64,000 nucleotides of DNA, taken from the NCBI GenBank assembly GCA_015680685.1, contig MNCI01002192.1:127237-191236 (forward strand). Direction: 5' to 3'. A model generated the notes under the pieces. The model was not told where the DNA came from. It worked only from the letters and a program-made list of their open reading frames with translations, and did not search any database. Positions 54,841 to 64,000 of this stretch are shown here, piece by piece. Position 1 is the first letter of the stretch. Each line of letters begins with the position of its first letter. Origin of the DNA: Gnetum montanum. Lineage: Eukaryota; Streptophyta; Gnetopsida; Gnetales; Gnetaceae. The position numbers were made by a program, and so were the translations under genes.

Positions 54841-57590
54841 GATCCAAAACTGATCACCTGAGAGCTTGGCATAGAAATACAAGCAATAAAACTTTCTTTG
54901 CGCTAAGGTTTAGGAAAATATACCCTTAGATACATAAGAACTCAAAGACAAACGTAGCTTCGAGTTTGCTTACTATAATAGGAGGGAATTTATTCCCACT
55001 CCTGGAATTTCCATTTCTTTGATGCAAACACATCAGTGGATCATAGATTAGCTGACATGGTTGACTAGGCCTAGGAAGCCACGAGACATGACGTCTCACT
55101 ATGACGAGATGTTCCAAGATGGGAAAGAGGAACTGTATTCCTAGTCTAAGGGTGGGGGTCAAACCAACCCTGCCACCATCCCTTCCACCCCATCTTTCTG
55201 GTCGAACCCGCTCTCTACTACCACTCCCTTTATGCTCACTTCCACGTCATCGCAACCCGTAGTATCATCAACAATAGGTAGCCATGCCATGCCATCAACA
55301 TATCAACATGCCTATTCCCCCGTCACATTCTCAGCCACTATCCCTCTGCAAATTGTTTCCCAATCCATTCTTGTTTCGCACCATGCACCAATCACAGCTG
55401 CATGCAGCTCCTGCATCCATTCTAGTGTCTACACCTATCCAACTACCAATAGCAGGCCCAGTCCTACCCACATGGTGGACCCCATTCACTTCTCCTCTTG
55501 TTTCGCAACCATCGCAAATGTCCCACTATGCTTGCCACCAAACGTACCAGGTCCTGTAAATGGTACAACCAAGTGTGGGACTATGGTTTATCCCACCCAC
55601 CACACAAATGGCCTACCCCATAACCAGTGGCTATTGCTCCAACAGCACCACTTACCGGGTGGTGGACAACACAAGCAGCACCTTTCATAGGGGCCACCCC
55701 AACGATACTACCTATGGGTCACATCATTGCCCCTACCACTCCACAAATGGGAGCTACCTCTATAGCTCCCTAACCATTCACATTGTCCCTGGGTCTGGAT
55801 CAAGCATTCTAGCTTATCTAAACCCTTACTAAGGAAATCAAACACCTCAAGGCTGTCGGTTCTGACATGGTACAAGTCATGGATTTCTACCATGATGATC
55901 CCATCAGCTTGGCAGTCCCCATGTTAACACTACCCCCTAGGATGCCACTTCCTCATTTTACAAAGTACAATGGGAAGGGTGATCCCAACGCCCATCCTGT
56001 TACATTTAGATCTGAGTCCCTTCTTTTGTAGCAATGGCTGCATACAATCATTCGTGTCTTTGCTATGTCTTTGATGGGAAAAGCTCTGGACTGGTATCGC
56101 GTGCTCCCATGCTCCTCCATCTCAATCCTAGACGAGCTGCTAACCCAATTCATAATTCGTTTGAGATATAAATTGATACCAGAGGTTACGCTGGATTAGT
56201 TAATGAGCGTTAAGCAAGATCCACTCGAACTAGTCCAAAAATTCATACAATGGTGGAGCGCTACCCTTAACAAGATCCATGAGCCCATTGTGGAGGCCCA
56301 TCTACTAGCCATCTTTAAGGGTGTAGTGAACAACTTCATTAAGTCCAAACTATACTATCTCGCTCCACGGACTCTTAGTCAGGATTTTGCCCAGACCAAG
56401 AGCATACAATACGCGGCTGAGGCAAGCAAAGACCCGACCTACATTGCATATAAGAACACCTTTGTGATGAAGGATAAAGACAAGGGTAAGGCTGCAACAA
56501 CCACAGTGGCTACGATGGTAATTAAAGCCAAACCCAAAAACAATAATAAGAAGAAGGTGGCCACACCAGTAACTAACCCTGCACTAGCACCAGGCAATGT
56601 AGCCTAACCTTCGACATCGGCACCTGAAGCATCCACACCACCCTAACCTAACTTTGAGCATAAATATTGCTCTAAGTACACCCTGCTACCCATCAAGCCT
56701 TCAGAATTTCTGAAGCAATTACTGGGGACAGGATATATCCAACACAAGCGGATGTTAGAGGAGGTAGCCAAAAAATATCAACGGTACTATGAACTCCTTA
56801 GGAAGCCATCCTTGGCTTTGCCAAATGAGCCGCTAGTTCTTAAGAATTTCAGGCTGGAGTGGTTCTATTACTACCATAAATAGTGTGGTCATGATATGAA
56901 TTACTTCCTGGCATTAAAGGATGACATCCAAAGAATGATTGATCAAGGGAAACTAGTTCTAGATGAAAGTAACCTAGTGTGTCTTGAAAATTAATCTCTG
57001 CATGTCTACATGGATCCTCTTAACACCAACAACGCCGGTTACATTATCAACACTATCTGTGTTGATAGTAACCCAAAGCCACCCCAGTAGTCATTTGTGG
57101 TTCATGTGCCTTAGCGTAGCGTACCAACACCACTGACGGCTAAGAAAAACTCATAGTAACCATTTTTCCTAAGAATCCCTCCCCGAACATCCACCCCTGC
57201 ACCACCTGTAAGAAAAACTACACCACCACCGACTGCGTTAACATTGTAAGCACCATTCATCATCAAGGGGCCAAGCCACTCAACTGTCCCTGCCCTACAT
57301 AAGATAGCACTGTAGCCTTCTCATCCAAAGAAATGAGAAGAGTGCTTAACAGGTGAGGCAAGCCTATGCTCTCGCCCTCTGCATCTATGTTCTCATTGCC
57401 AAAGGATAACGTTGCTACACACACATGGTCATCGCCACCTTGCCGGAAAGGGTCTAACCCCAGATATAAAATTATCCCTCAGGAAATTCGTCTCCTGGGA
57501 CAAATGGAAGAGGAGAAAGGTAGTAAACAGGAAGGTGGCCCAGACCTCTTAAGCGCTCTTACTCAAGTCAAGCAGGCTCTAAAACAAAAA
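54840..57590 (+). pseudogene. C gag remnant (Tat-like)
   Basis: N-terminal blocks: FAYYNRREFIPTPGISISLM near 54970. A Pro/Ser/Thr-rich linker occupies 55200-55830 (frames 55232-55690 and 55560-55832). A matrix/capsid-like block runs 56203-56607 (VQKFIQWWSATLNKIHEPIV, EAHLLAIFKGVVNNFIKSKL, DPTYIAYKN) and ends in a Lys-rich segment. The late block near 56860-56970 reads WFYYYHK.CGHDMNYFLALK, then DDIQRMIDQGKLVL. This is the Tat-type C.YH...GHDT..C..LK motif with outer cysteines replaced. Only a few stops, fewer than in A or B. Confidence 0.85.
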
Positions 57591-57598
57591 AAAACACA

Positions 57599-58066
57599 AT
57601 GTTGAGCCTATATGACCTAATTATGACTTCCACTGCACACCGTGAGGCTTTGGTTCACATGTTAATGGCATGGGTCATGGTGAAAGGCACCATCCACATT
57701 GACTTTGTGGCAGGGGACCAGTTCCCCATGAATGCAACATTTATCATGGTGGAAGAGATGTCTAAATTTAACTTGATCTTGGGGAGGTCATGGTTAGCAC
57801 AACTTAGGGCCGTCTGCTCACCCATACATCAGGAGATCCATCTACCCTATGCAGGCAGGGAGGTGGTGATCCATGGCGACAAGGTAGCAACGCAAGCAAT
57901 AAATAACGTAGATATGGAGCAAGGCTTGGAGGTCATAACCTCTAAGAATGAGGTTCCCGTCTTTGTAGATACTAACTGTTTAGCGAAAGAACCGGCCCAA
58001 CACGTCGGCTCAGAAAATGAAAATGTGTGGGCCAAGTTGCCTTTCAAGCGAAGGACAACGATGTAA
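57599..58066 (+). pseudogene. C protease with active-site segment deleted
   Basis: An open frame of 155 codons begins MLSLYDLIMTSTAHREALVH, matching B before its protease. It then passes directly into AWVMVKGTIHIDFVAGDQFP, NATFIMVEEMSKFNLILGRS, WLAQLRAVCSPIHQEIHLPY. B has roughly 100 more codons between ALVKVL and SWMVVKG, including the catalytic IDDG stretch. So C lost the active site by an in-frame deletion while the rest stays open. It is non-functional as a protease, although the open frame suggests that the deletion form may itself have been copied. Confidence 0.8.
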
Positions 58067-58280
58067 ATGAGTATCATAGCAAAGTGTCTTGACCCTATGT
58101 CTCACCAAATCCATGTTGGGTTAGAAAGCAGTTACGCATAGCATAGTAACCCCACTGCTTCCTGCCCAGTTAACATCCATTGTACACTTATTAATTATTC
58201 ACTTCCCATACATCCATCTACACTAGGTTGCCTGACTAAATCCTTTAAACCATTCGTACATTCCTTTTTTTTTAACATCA
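58067..58280. other. Spacer after C protease
   Basis: TTGACCCTATGT at 58088 matches B at 54446, the last point of homology between B and C. No further coding signal is seen. Confidence 0.5.
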
Positions 58281-58284
58281 TTAC

Positions 58285-58455
58285 CGTGTCCCAAAATGGC
58301 CTAAAACTACATATGGCCCAAAATGACCTAAAACTACATATTGCCCGCTAAGGCCTAAAACTAAAAAAAATTTCTTTCGTTTACATTACCCCATGGCCCG
58401 AAATGGCCTAAAACTACACGTGGCCCGAAATGACCTAAAACCAAGATACATTAAA
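58285..58455. repeat. GGCCCAAAATGGCCTAAAACTACAT array
   Basis: Five or six units of about 28 bases (GGCCyrAAATGrCCTAAAACTACAyr) lie between the protease end and the 3' end of the minus-strand gene. It is the counterpart of 18390-18670 in A, in the same relative position. Confidence 0.8.
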
Positions 58456-58603
58456 AACATTAAAAACTAATTGCATAGATAACATATGTAATGCACAAGA
58501 TCGAATAACACCAATCCTGACATAACTCATTTTTCATTCAAGGTTTCAAATAAATAATGTTTGCAATAGTTTTTACAAAAATACAAAACAAGATCTCTTG
58601 CTG

Positions 58604-61600
58604 TTATACATCATTTTCTCCTACATTGTCTTCCCCTGCATCACCTTCCTCTGCATTGTTATTCTTGCCCTCATAGGGCCCTACTTCTTTATCCATAATC
58701 TGCATCATAAAAAGTGAAGTAGTCAGCTAGAGTCGCAATAAAATCTAGAATGAAACAAAAATTTGCATTATAAGTGACTAACCTCAGATGGTCCTGCATC
58801 TGTCTCGAGGGCTATGTGATCCAACCTGATTCGTATGCAGTGCCAGACCTCCTCCTCTATAATATCCACCCAATGTCTATTACTCAAGTCAGTGTTTTTA
58901 GCAACTTTCTCCTTTTCGATGGCTGTCTATCTTGGCGGTCCCGAAGAAAAGGAGGCAGTGGCGGTCTCACCTATGGGAAGGTTCATTTTCCGCTTAGGGG
59001 ATTCATTGACCACCACTTGTTGCATGAACTTGTTGTAAGACTCAGAAGCATCAATGGCATCCAGGAATGCTTTATGAGTATACAACTTCACTGAAGCATC
59101 CTAGTATTATTTGTGGTAGGTGGCATGTTCCAGTTTATACATACGCTTGTGGTTTTTCTGGGACTATCCCCACTTGTAAAATCTAGCACTATAATCCTTC
59201 TAGTCTTGGTTCTTCTGAGCTAATAAGTCCATCTGCATTCTTTGCTCAATTATCTCATGGGTGGCCTCATTGTTGCGCCACATGGCTGTCCAATATCTTG
59301 CATAGTCTATGACTATCATGCGCCAACTACCATCATCGGTATAACGGGGCAGGAGGAATGCGTTTCTGGAATGGAGGTCTTCCACCTCAGTGGTCAGTTT
59401 GGCCTTCTCTCTCTCTCTCGAGCATCTGGACCCATTTCCACAGGTCTTCATTCATGTGCCTACACTCCCACAAGAAGTGTTTCGAGTAGCACCCTCTATG
59501 TTCATCTTCTCCTCTAATGCTAAAATGCATTCAGCAAAGGGATCATCAGTAGAGGTCCCCTCCCAGTTGACGTGGGCTTCCTCTTTATTAGCTAGGGCCT
59601 TTCTCTTTAAGGAACCAACATCCTCCTCATCAGTGGGGGAATCCTCCTCATTAGTCGAAACACCATCCTCATTAGCAGGAGTGTTTTCTTTGTCGACAGG
59701 AGCTCCTTCTCTCTTAACCAGGGCCCTTCCCTCAATGACCGGGGCCCCTACATCTTTATTAGCTACCCCCATTTTAGGGGTTGACATCTCTTCATTGCCT
59801 TCTTCTTCTTCTTCTTCCTCTAGCAGCAAAGCAAGTTTGCATTAGGCTTAGCATGTTAACCTAAAATTGATGCTATGCTATGCTATGCTACCTAGCGTAG
59901 CACAGCGTAGTAGGCATTAACCAAACTAGTGAAGAAACAAACATAGAGAAAAACATTTACCAATGGAAGGATATATTCTATGTAGCTTAAACCACAATTT
60001 CTTCCTCCCTTCTTCATCCATACGAGGAGGCTCCTCAACTAGACAAGACCTCTTACGCCCAACTTAGTGGCCACTTTCTCCATGATGATACGTTTCCCCT
60101 ATGATACACTGCCTGTAGTAGTAGGGGACACCTCTCCTATGTTTTCCTGGCCATGAACGTTGTGGACCACCCGATCCTTAGTTGTCATGGAAAAAGACTC
60201 CTTGATGGCTTCTAGGGGATCCTAGGCTTAGGTGGTCTAGAATACTTGGCAAATCCATGGTTTAGAAATCTAGTTATGATCTTGCATCACCCAAATTCCA
60301 TTCTCATGGACTACCAAGAATTTTGCAAACCGCTGGAAGCAAGCTATGAAGAAGGCATGATGCACATTGAAAAGGGACTCAAGCATCGTATGAAGCTTGA
60401 TCATTTTAGCTTGTAGACCTTTGCATAGATTCTTGGCCCAGTTGTAATGGGCCCCCTCTTCCATGACCTCCCTCATTATCCAAGTTTACTCAATCCCAAT
60501 GATCTTGCCTTGGGACAGTAGCTTGGGGAAAGCACGGGCACGAAAAATGGGTTAAACCATTTTGGCCACTTTTGGCTTATTCTCTTCCATGGAGATCCCT
60601 TTTCGTCCTTTCTCTACCCCTAGCCACTCCTCAATGTCCCTCTGATGATTTGCCTCCTTCTTGCTCTTTGCTCCTATAGGGAGATGATCAGTAAGAGGTC
60701 CATGAACAGTTGGTCATTGATATCAAGGATCACCTGCACACTGTGCACATGTGTGTGGAAGTGGTCTACCTTTTTAGAGAAGGAGTCAGCTAGGGCAAGC
60801 ATCTTAGCAGTAGGGATGCTTGGGTTCATGGCTAGGAACAATTCCATAAGCCCAGTGTCCTGAAGGTTTTTGGCAAGTGACTCCAGGACCCCATTGCAAA
60901 GCCACCGTTGGGTCTCGTTCCCCTCCTTGTACTTGAAGTAGATGTTAGCTTTGTGATGCCCAGAGGTGATCACCGTTACCTCCTAGGATTTCTTCACTGC
61001 TATAGCAGTTTTCACATAAGAAAGAAAAAACTTAGATAAGGCAAAAAACCAAAAACAAAAACAAGGGAAATACTCGAACATGCAACCAACCCATAGTTTA
61101 GCTTACCAGGTATAAATGGCAATGGGAATGGCAGAAGATCCACCAATACATCTTCAATGGTGATCGACTTAAATGGTGCCCAATCCCCATCCAAAAAATC
61201 TAGCTCCTTGCACCTATCATAGAACTAGAAGTATCGAGTTGGATAGGTTTTGTACTCACCCCCGCATTGACTTATGACACCTGCACACATATTCTTAGCA
61301 AAAAAAAAAACTCTCGCAACACCATCTACACCAAAGCCAACACATCTGTATCACCGTGAAGCCCATCCTTGTTGATAAAAAACCTAGTAATAAAAATACA
61401 CTGTTAACATTTTCCTAGCATAGCATGCATTGCATAGTGTAGCGAAATATGTTTACCGAACTTACTCGTCGGCAAAGTAAATGGTTCCTAGTGGGTTCTA
61501 AAAGAAGGTTCCCATATGGTAGGCAATAAACAATGTGTTGTACTAATGGTAGCAATTATATTTAGACATTTCCCAAATCCAAGCTAGATGTTTCAAGCTT

Positions 61601-61947
61601 TTTGGGCATTGAATAGATCCTTCTCCCTGCCCACTCCTAATTGCTCCATCGGTCATGAATCTCAAAATACCCTGATTTGCCCTAGGCAACAAGGTTTCTA
61701 TTATTACAGCTGCTACCTCCTCTGAGAAGTGTGACCAAATGATCACACTAAAGTGCTGGAGAAGAAATTGTAGGAAGTCTTGTGCACCTTCCCTGAACCA
61801 AACCGCCTACTACCCCACACGTGCATGGGGCAGAGGAACATTGGCCACTAGTTTGCTCAGGCAGCATAGGACTGCTACAATTTCTAGGACGATCAAAATT
61901 AGCCTTAGCATCACCTTGCACAACACAATGACAAATGTTAACATCAT
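58604..61947 (-). pseudogene. Antisense spliced gene of element C (unknown family)
   Basis: Minus strand, opposite to gag-pol. Proposed exons: 61947-61466, 61383-61107, 60996-59961, 59819-58783 and 58699-58604 (TAA). Donors are GTAAGT (61465), GTAAGC (61106), GTAAAT (59960) and GTTAGT (58782); acceptors end CTAG, GCAG, CTAG and GCAG. Blocks shared with A's antisense gene: PRANQGILRF, FLDGDWAPFKSITIEDVLVD, HVHSVQVILDINDQLFMDLL, SQGKIIGIE, FLVVHENGIWVMQDHN, EIIEQRMQMDLLAQKNQD and SQKNHKRMYK. Exon 4 adds an acidic repeat stretch (ENTPANEDGVSTNEEDSPTD), and the last exon is acidic (NNNAEEGDAGEDNVGENDV). Some frameshifts are present, one near 59430 and one in the A-run at 61305. The N-terminal frame from 61947 is hydrophobic (MMLTFVIVLCKVMLRLILIV), with two stops near 61810. 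No known domain is recognised. Confidence 0.75.
59866..59912. repeat. Palindrome in intron 3 of the C antisense gene
   Basis: GATGCTATGCTATGCTATGC is followed by TACCTAGCGTAGCACAGCGTAG, an imperfect dyad of the same CTATGC/GCATAG type as in the solo LTR and A's LTRs, here inside an intron. Confidence 0.7.
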
Positions 61948-61969
61948 GTTCGAGCGAAGTTAACTTGTA

Positions 61970-62300
61970 GTGTAGCAAGATTGGCGGTTGGTGGTTGGAA
62001 AATAGCATAGCATAGTTCTCCCCTTGAATGTAGCATAGTAAAAACATAAAGGAAATAGCATAGTAGAATTAACATAGCGTAGTGATAGAAAATTTAATGC
62101 AAATTTTAAATAAGAAAAGATTCAATACGCTGCAGCTGTTTCAAAAAATCTTCTATCTGACAAAATGATTTGCATTATGCTGCAATAGACACATGTTATA
62201 CTATCAACTCATGCACATGGCCAAACCCTCCTAAGGGTTGTACGCTATGCTATTTGCATGCTAAGTTGTGAAAATCACCTAAGCCTCTGTGGTCGGGTAG
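61970..62300. repeat. GCATAG-rich stretch upstream of the C antisense gene
   Basis: Words AGCATAGCATAG, AGCATAGTAGAA, CATAGCGTAG and CGCTATGCTATTTG recur here. Similar words lie upstream of A's antisense gene at 14266-14480 and in A-type LTRs. Confidence 0.6.
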
Positions 62301-62770
62301 CCGTAGCAATGGCGGTTTGGGCAACACTACATGCAACCTTAGCGTAATGCTCGTACACCTGTTGTGGCTGAATTAGCACTAGTGGCGGTGTAATGGCCAA
62401 AATAACAAAAAAAGAAATGACAGAAAATGTAGATTTCCAAATGAAAACAGGAGCAGAAATAGAAAGTAGAAGCAAAAATGGTAGCACATGAAAAAGGAGA
62501 GTAACGTAGTAGCTTATCGGCCAATGGAGTCTCCTCCCACACTACGACACATGCCTATGACAGACACCCCAGGGTGTCCTTTACCTCGTCTACCTTGGCA
62601 AGCGCAAGGGGTTTGTGTTCTCTTTTGGGTACCATTGTCTCAGTTGCAGGTTCTTCCTCAGTTGCTACACTAAGTCACCTTACTCCTTGTTGGAACAACC
62701 ACTCTATGCTTTGGATGTTGGCTCTACGCTGTTACAAAGAAAATGACAAGTTTACCAGGGGTAAAACCCC

Positions 62771-62778
62771 TATTTATA
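62771..62778 (-). promoter_or_regulatory. TATA box pointing into the C antisense gene
   Basis: The minus strand reads ATTGGCTATAAATAGGGG, a textbook plant TATA box with an adjacent ATTGG (CCAAT-type) element. It is about 0.8 kb before the first conserved block of the antisense gene, so an untranslated or unrecognised first exon at 62740-61950 is likely. Minus frames at 62542-62275 could be part of it. Confidence 0.65.
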
Positions 62779-62899
62779 GCCAATACAATGAAAATAAACT
62801 TGCCATTCTCTCTCCTCGATTAATGTGGGATGTTTCGTATAGCGTAGTACTCCCGTCCTAGCGTAGCAGCATTTTTTGCATAGTTACAGGTGGTCCCGA

Positions 62900-63135
62900 C
62901 CGAAAACTTCGACCCACCTTAAACTAGCCATTTGCCTTCACGAGAATAACAAATTAGCGGTTCGTAAAGACCTTAAACTAGCAATTTTAACTCACAACTT
63001 CAACTCATTAGCAGTCCGTGAAGACCTTAAACTAATACTTTTAATTCGTGAATCTAGCCCATTAGCGGTCCACAAAGACCTTAAACTAGCAGTTTTACAC
63101 TTTTTCCTTTAGGCAGTCTGCTATGACCTTAAAAT
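62900..63135. repeat. GACCTTAAACTAGCA array between antisense promoter and RT
   Basis: Units of about 60-70 bases carry AGACCTTAAACTAGCAnTTTTA and ATTAGCGGTyCGTrAAGACC; there are five units, the last degenerate. The core is the complement of the CTAGTTTAAGG word in A's arrays. Confidence 0.75.
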
Positions 63136-63530
63136 GACAAACCAAAAACTTCGTATCATGTTTCTGATCATTTAAGCTTTTTCATATTTCGTTATTGCTT
63201 TGCAAATGTATGCTATTCATTACTGCTACAAACAGGTATCCCTTGACTTAGCATTTATCTCATTGTAGCAGGTTGAGCAAGAATGGCAATGCATCATGAT
63301 CTTTCTTCACCTATAGCCTTAACAGGTCCACATGGTGAGCTTGCAAGATAATTGAACCTAGAATCTATAGACTGGGGATCATCCACAAATAGCATTGTAG
63401 CATCCTTATAAACATCTCTAGATTGGCCCGAATATTTGGTCCAAGCCTTAGATTTAGAGGTTGGGGATGTAACCAAGGATTCTCTCATTGAGATGCCTGT
63501 GAAAACATCCATGGGAAAATAAAAATGTTA
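63136..63530. other. Spacer before C RT, no gene seen
   Basis: This is a short AT-rich stretch. A minus frame 63294-63512 shows no domain. Confidence 0.45.
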
Positions 63531-63539
63531 AAAATTAGC

Positions 63540-64000
63540 TTCCTCCTAGATTCACAAACACATAAAGATGTGTCCAAGATACTGCAGGACAACATTGAGG
63601 TCTTCGTGTGGTCATACAACAACATGCACTAGCCATACAAGATGAAAGAAGTTAAGCAAAGGGCTCGCAAGGTTAAACCAGAGATTGCACTCGCCATATG
63701 GGATGAAATCACCAAGCTGTATTAGGTTGGTTTCATTTGGGCAATTGATTACTTAGAGTGAGTGTCAAACATCGTTATGATTTCTAGGAAAATGGGAGGA
63801 ATACGAATCCGTATAGACTTCAGGGATCTGAACAAAGCCACGATTAAGGATGACTTTCCACTACTGATTATTGATCAACTCATCGACACTACAACCGGTC
63901 ACACTTTGTTATCTTTCATGGATGGTTTCTCTGGCTATAATCAAATTCGCATCAACCCAGAGCATCAGTTAACAACAACTTTCATGATTTCATGGGGTAC
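63540..64000 (+). pseudogene. C reverse transcriptase N-terminal part (window ends inside)
   Basis: Plus reads NIEVFVWSYNNMH, VKQRARKVKPEIALAIWDEI, VGFIWAIDYLE, VSNIVMISRKMGGIRIRIDF, RDLNKATIKDDFPLLIIDQL and LLSFMDGFSGYNQIRINPEH. This is the gypsy RT leader and finger region, with the catalytic first Asp in SFMDGFSGYNQI. Three stops occur in the first 70 codons. The matching stretch of A is at 13130-12950. The usual PGID..L..H linker after the W-S-Y-.-.-M block is short, so a small deletion is likely. The active-site Y.DD lies beyond the window. Confidence 0.85.

Larger units (their letters stand above)
54461..64000 (+). mobile_element. Element C: Tat-like Ty3/gypsy, 5' LTR missing, cut by window end
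   Basis: Plus order: leader (54461-54840), gag, protease with an internal deletion, short-repeat array, a minus-strand spliced gene, another array, RT start. This is the same order and relative strand arrangement as in element A. It abuts B without an LTR between. The RT frame is still running at 64000, so RNase H, integrase and 3' LTR would lie beyond the window. Confidence 0.8.

Noticed and set aside
55232-55832. Pro/Ser/Thr-rich frames in C as a separate host gene
   Set aside because: They lie between conserved gag blocks in the same strand and match the linker position of gag in B and A.

Overview
The window is plant nuclear DNA made almost entirely of decayed, nested LTR retrotransposons. 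I see no intact single-copy host gene, no tRNA gene and no bacterial-type feature. The evidence is Ty3/gypsy and Ty1/copia gag, protease, RT, RNase H and integrase remnants, TG...CA LTR ends with 5-bp target-site duplications, iMet-type primer-binding sites, TATAAATA boxes and GT-AG introns. The AT-rich composition and heavy decay suit a large, slowly purged plant genome (a gymnosperm is possible), but the sequence does not fix the species. Bases 40897-41360 are an assembly gap.

Layout. 1-520 is an LTR-like stretch with a minus-strand TATA box. 1530-3679 is a short copia element on the minus strand (LTR, gag only, PBS, LTR). 4127-28497 is an old minus-strand gypsy element (E). Inside E sits a 17.9-kb Tat-like gypsy element A (6597-24506, minus strand; LTRs 6597-8292 and 22800-24506; duplication ATGAG on both sides). 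29640-31450 holds a copia LTR fragment and a gypsy gag/protease/RT remnant (L). 31541-32661 is a copia 5' end (I1). 32668-37397 is the plus-strand 5' part of a chromovirus (F'): LTR, PBS, an antisense spliced gene K, tandem repeats and a 5S-rRNA-like segment. 37398 to about 47160 is a minus-strand copy of the same chromovirus family (F). Its RT is split by a 3.5-kb LTR-type insertion H (40547-44052, duplication GTAAG). 47165-48290 is an inverted copia LTR (I2). About 49080-54460 is a plus-strand Tat-like gag-protease (B), broken by a 1780-bp solo LTR (51814-53593, duplication ATAAC). About 54461-64000 is a second plus-strand Tat-like element (C), cut by the window end inside RT.

The most interesting point is an intron-bearing gene carried in antisense inside two separate Tat-like elements. 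In A (gag-pol on minus) it is on plus at 14762-18176. In C (gag-pol on plus) it is on minus at 58604-61947. In both it lies between protease and RT, shares the same order of protein blocks and the same splice junctions, and ends in a short acidic exon. In C a good TATA box points into it. The chromovirus F' carries an unrelated antisense, apparently spliced gene (K) just after its PBS. Antisense placement would let such genes keep their introns, because genomic RNA made from the sense strand is not spliced there.

Expression and decay. Sense transcription should start at LTR TATA boxes, while the antisense genes have or had their own promoters. Short arrays containing a CTAGTTTAAGG-like word sit where sense and antisense units converge. 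Catalytic aspartates of A read as asparagines, C has lost its protease active-site segment, and F keeps most catalytic residues but is split by H.
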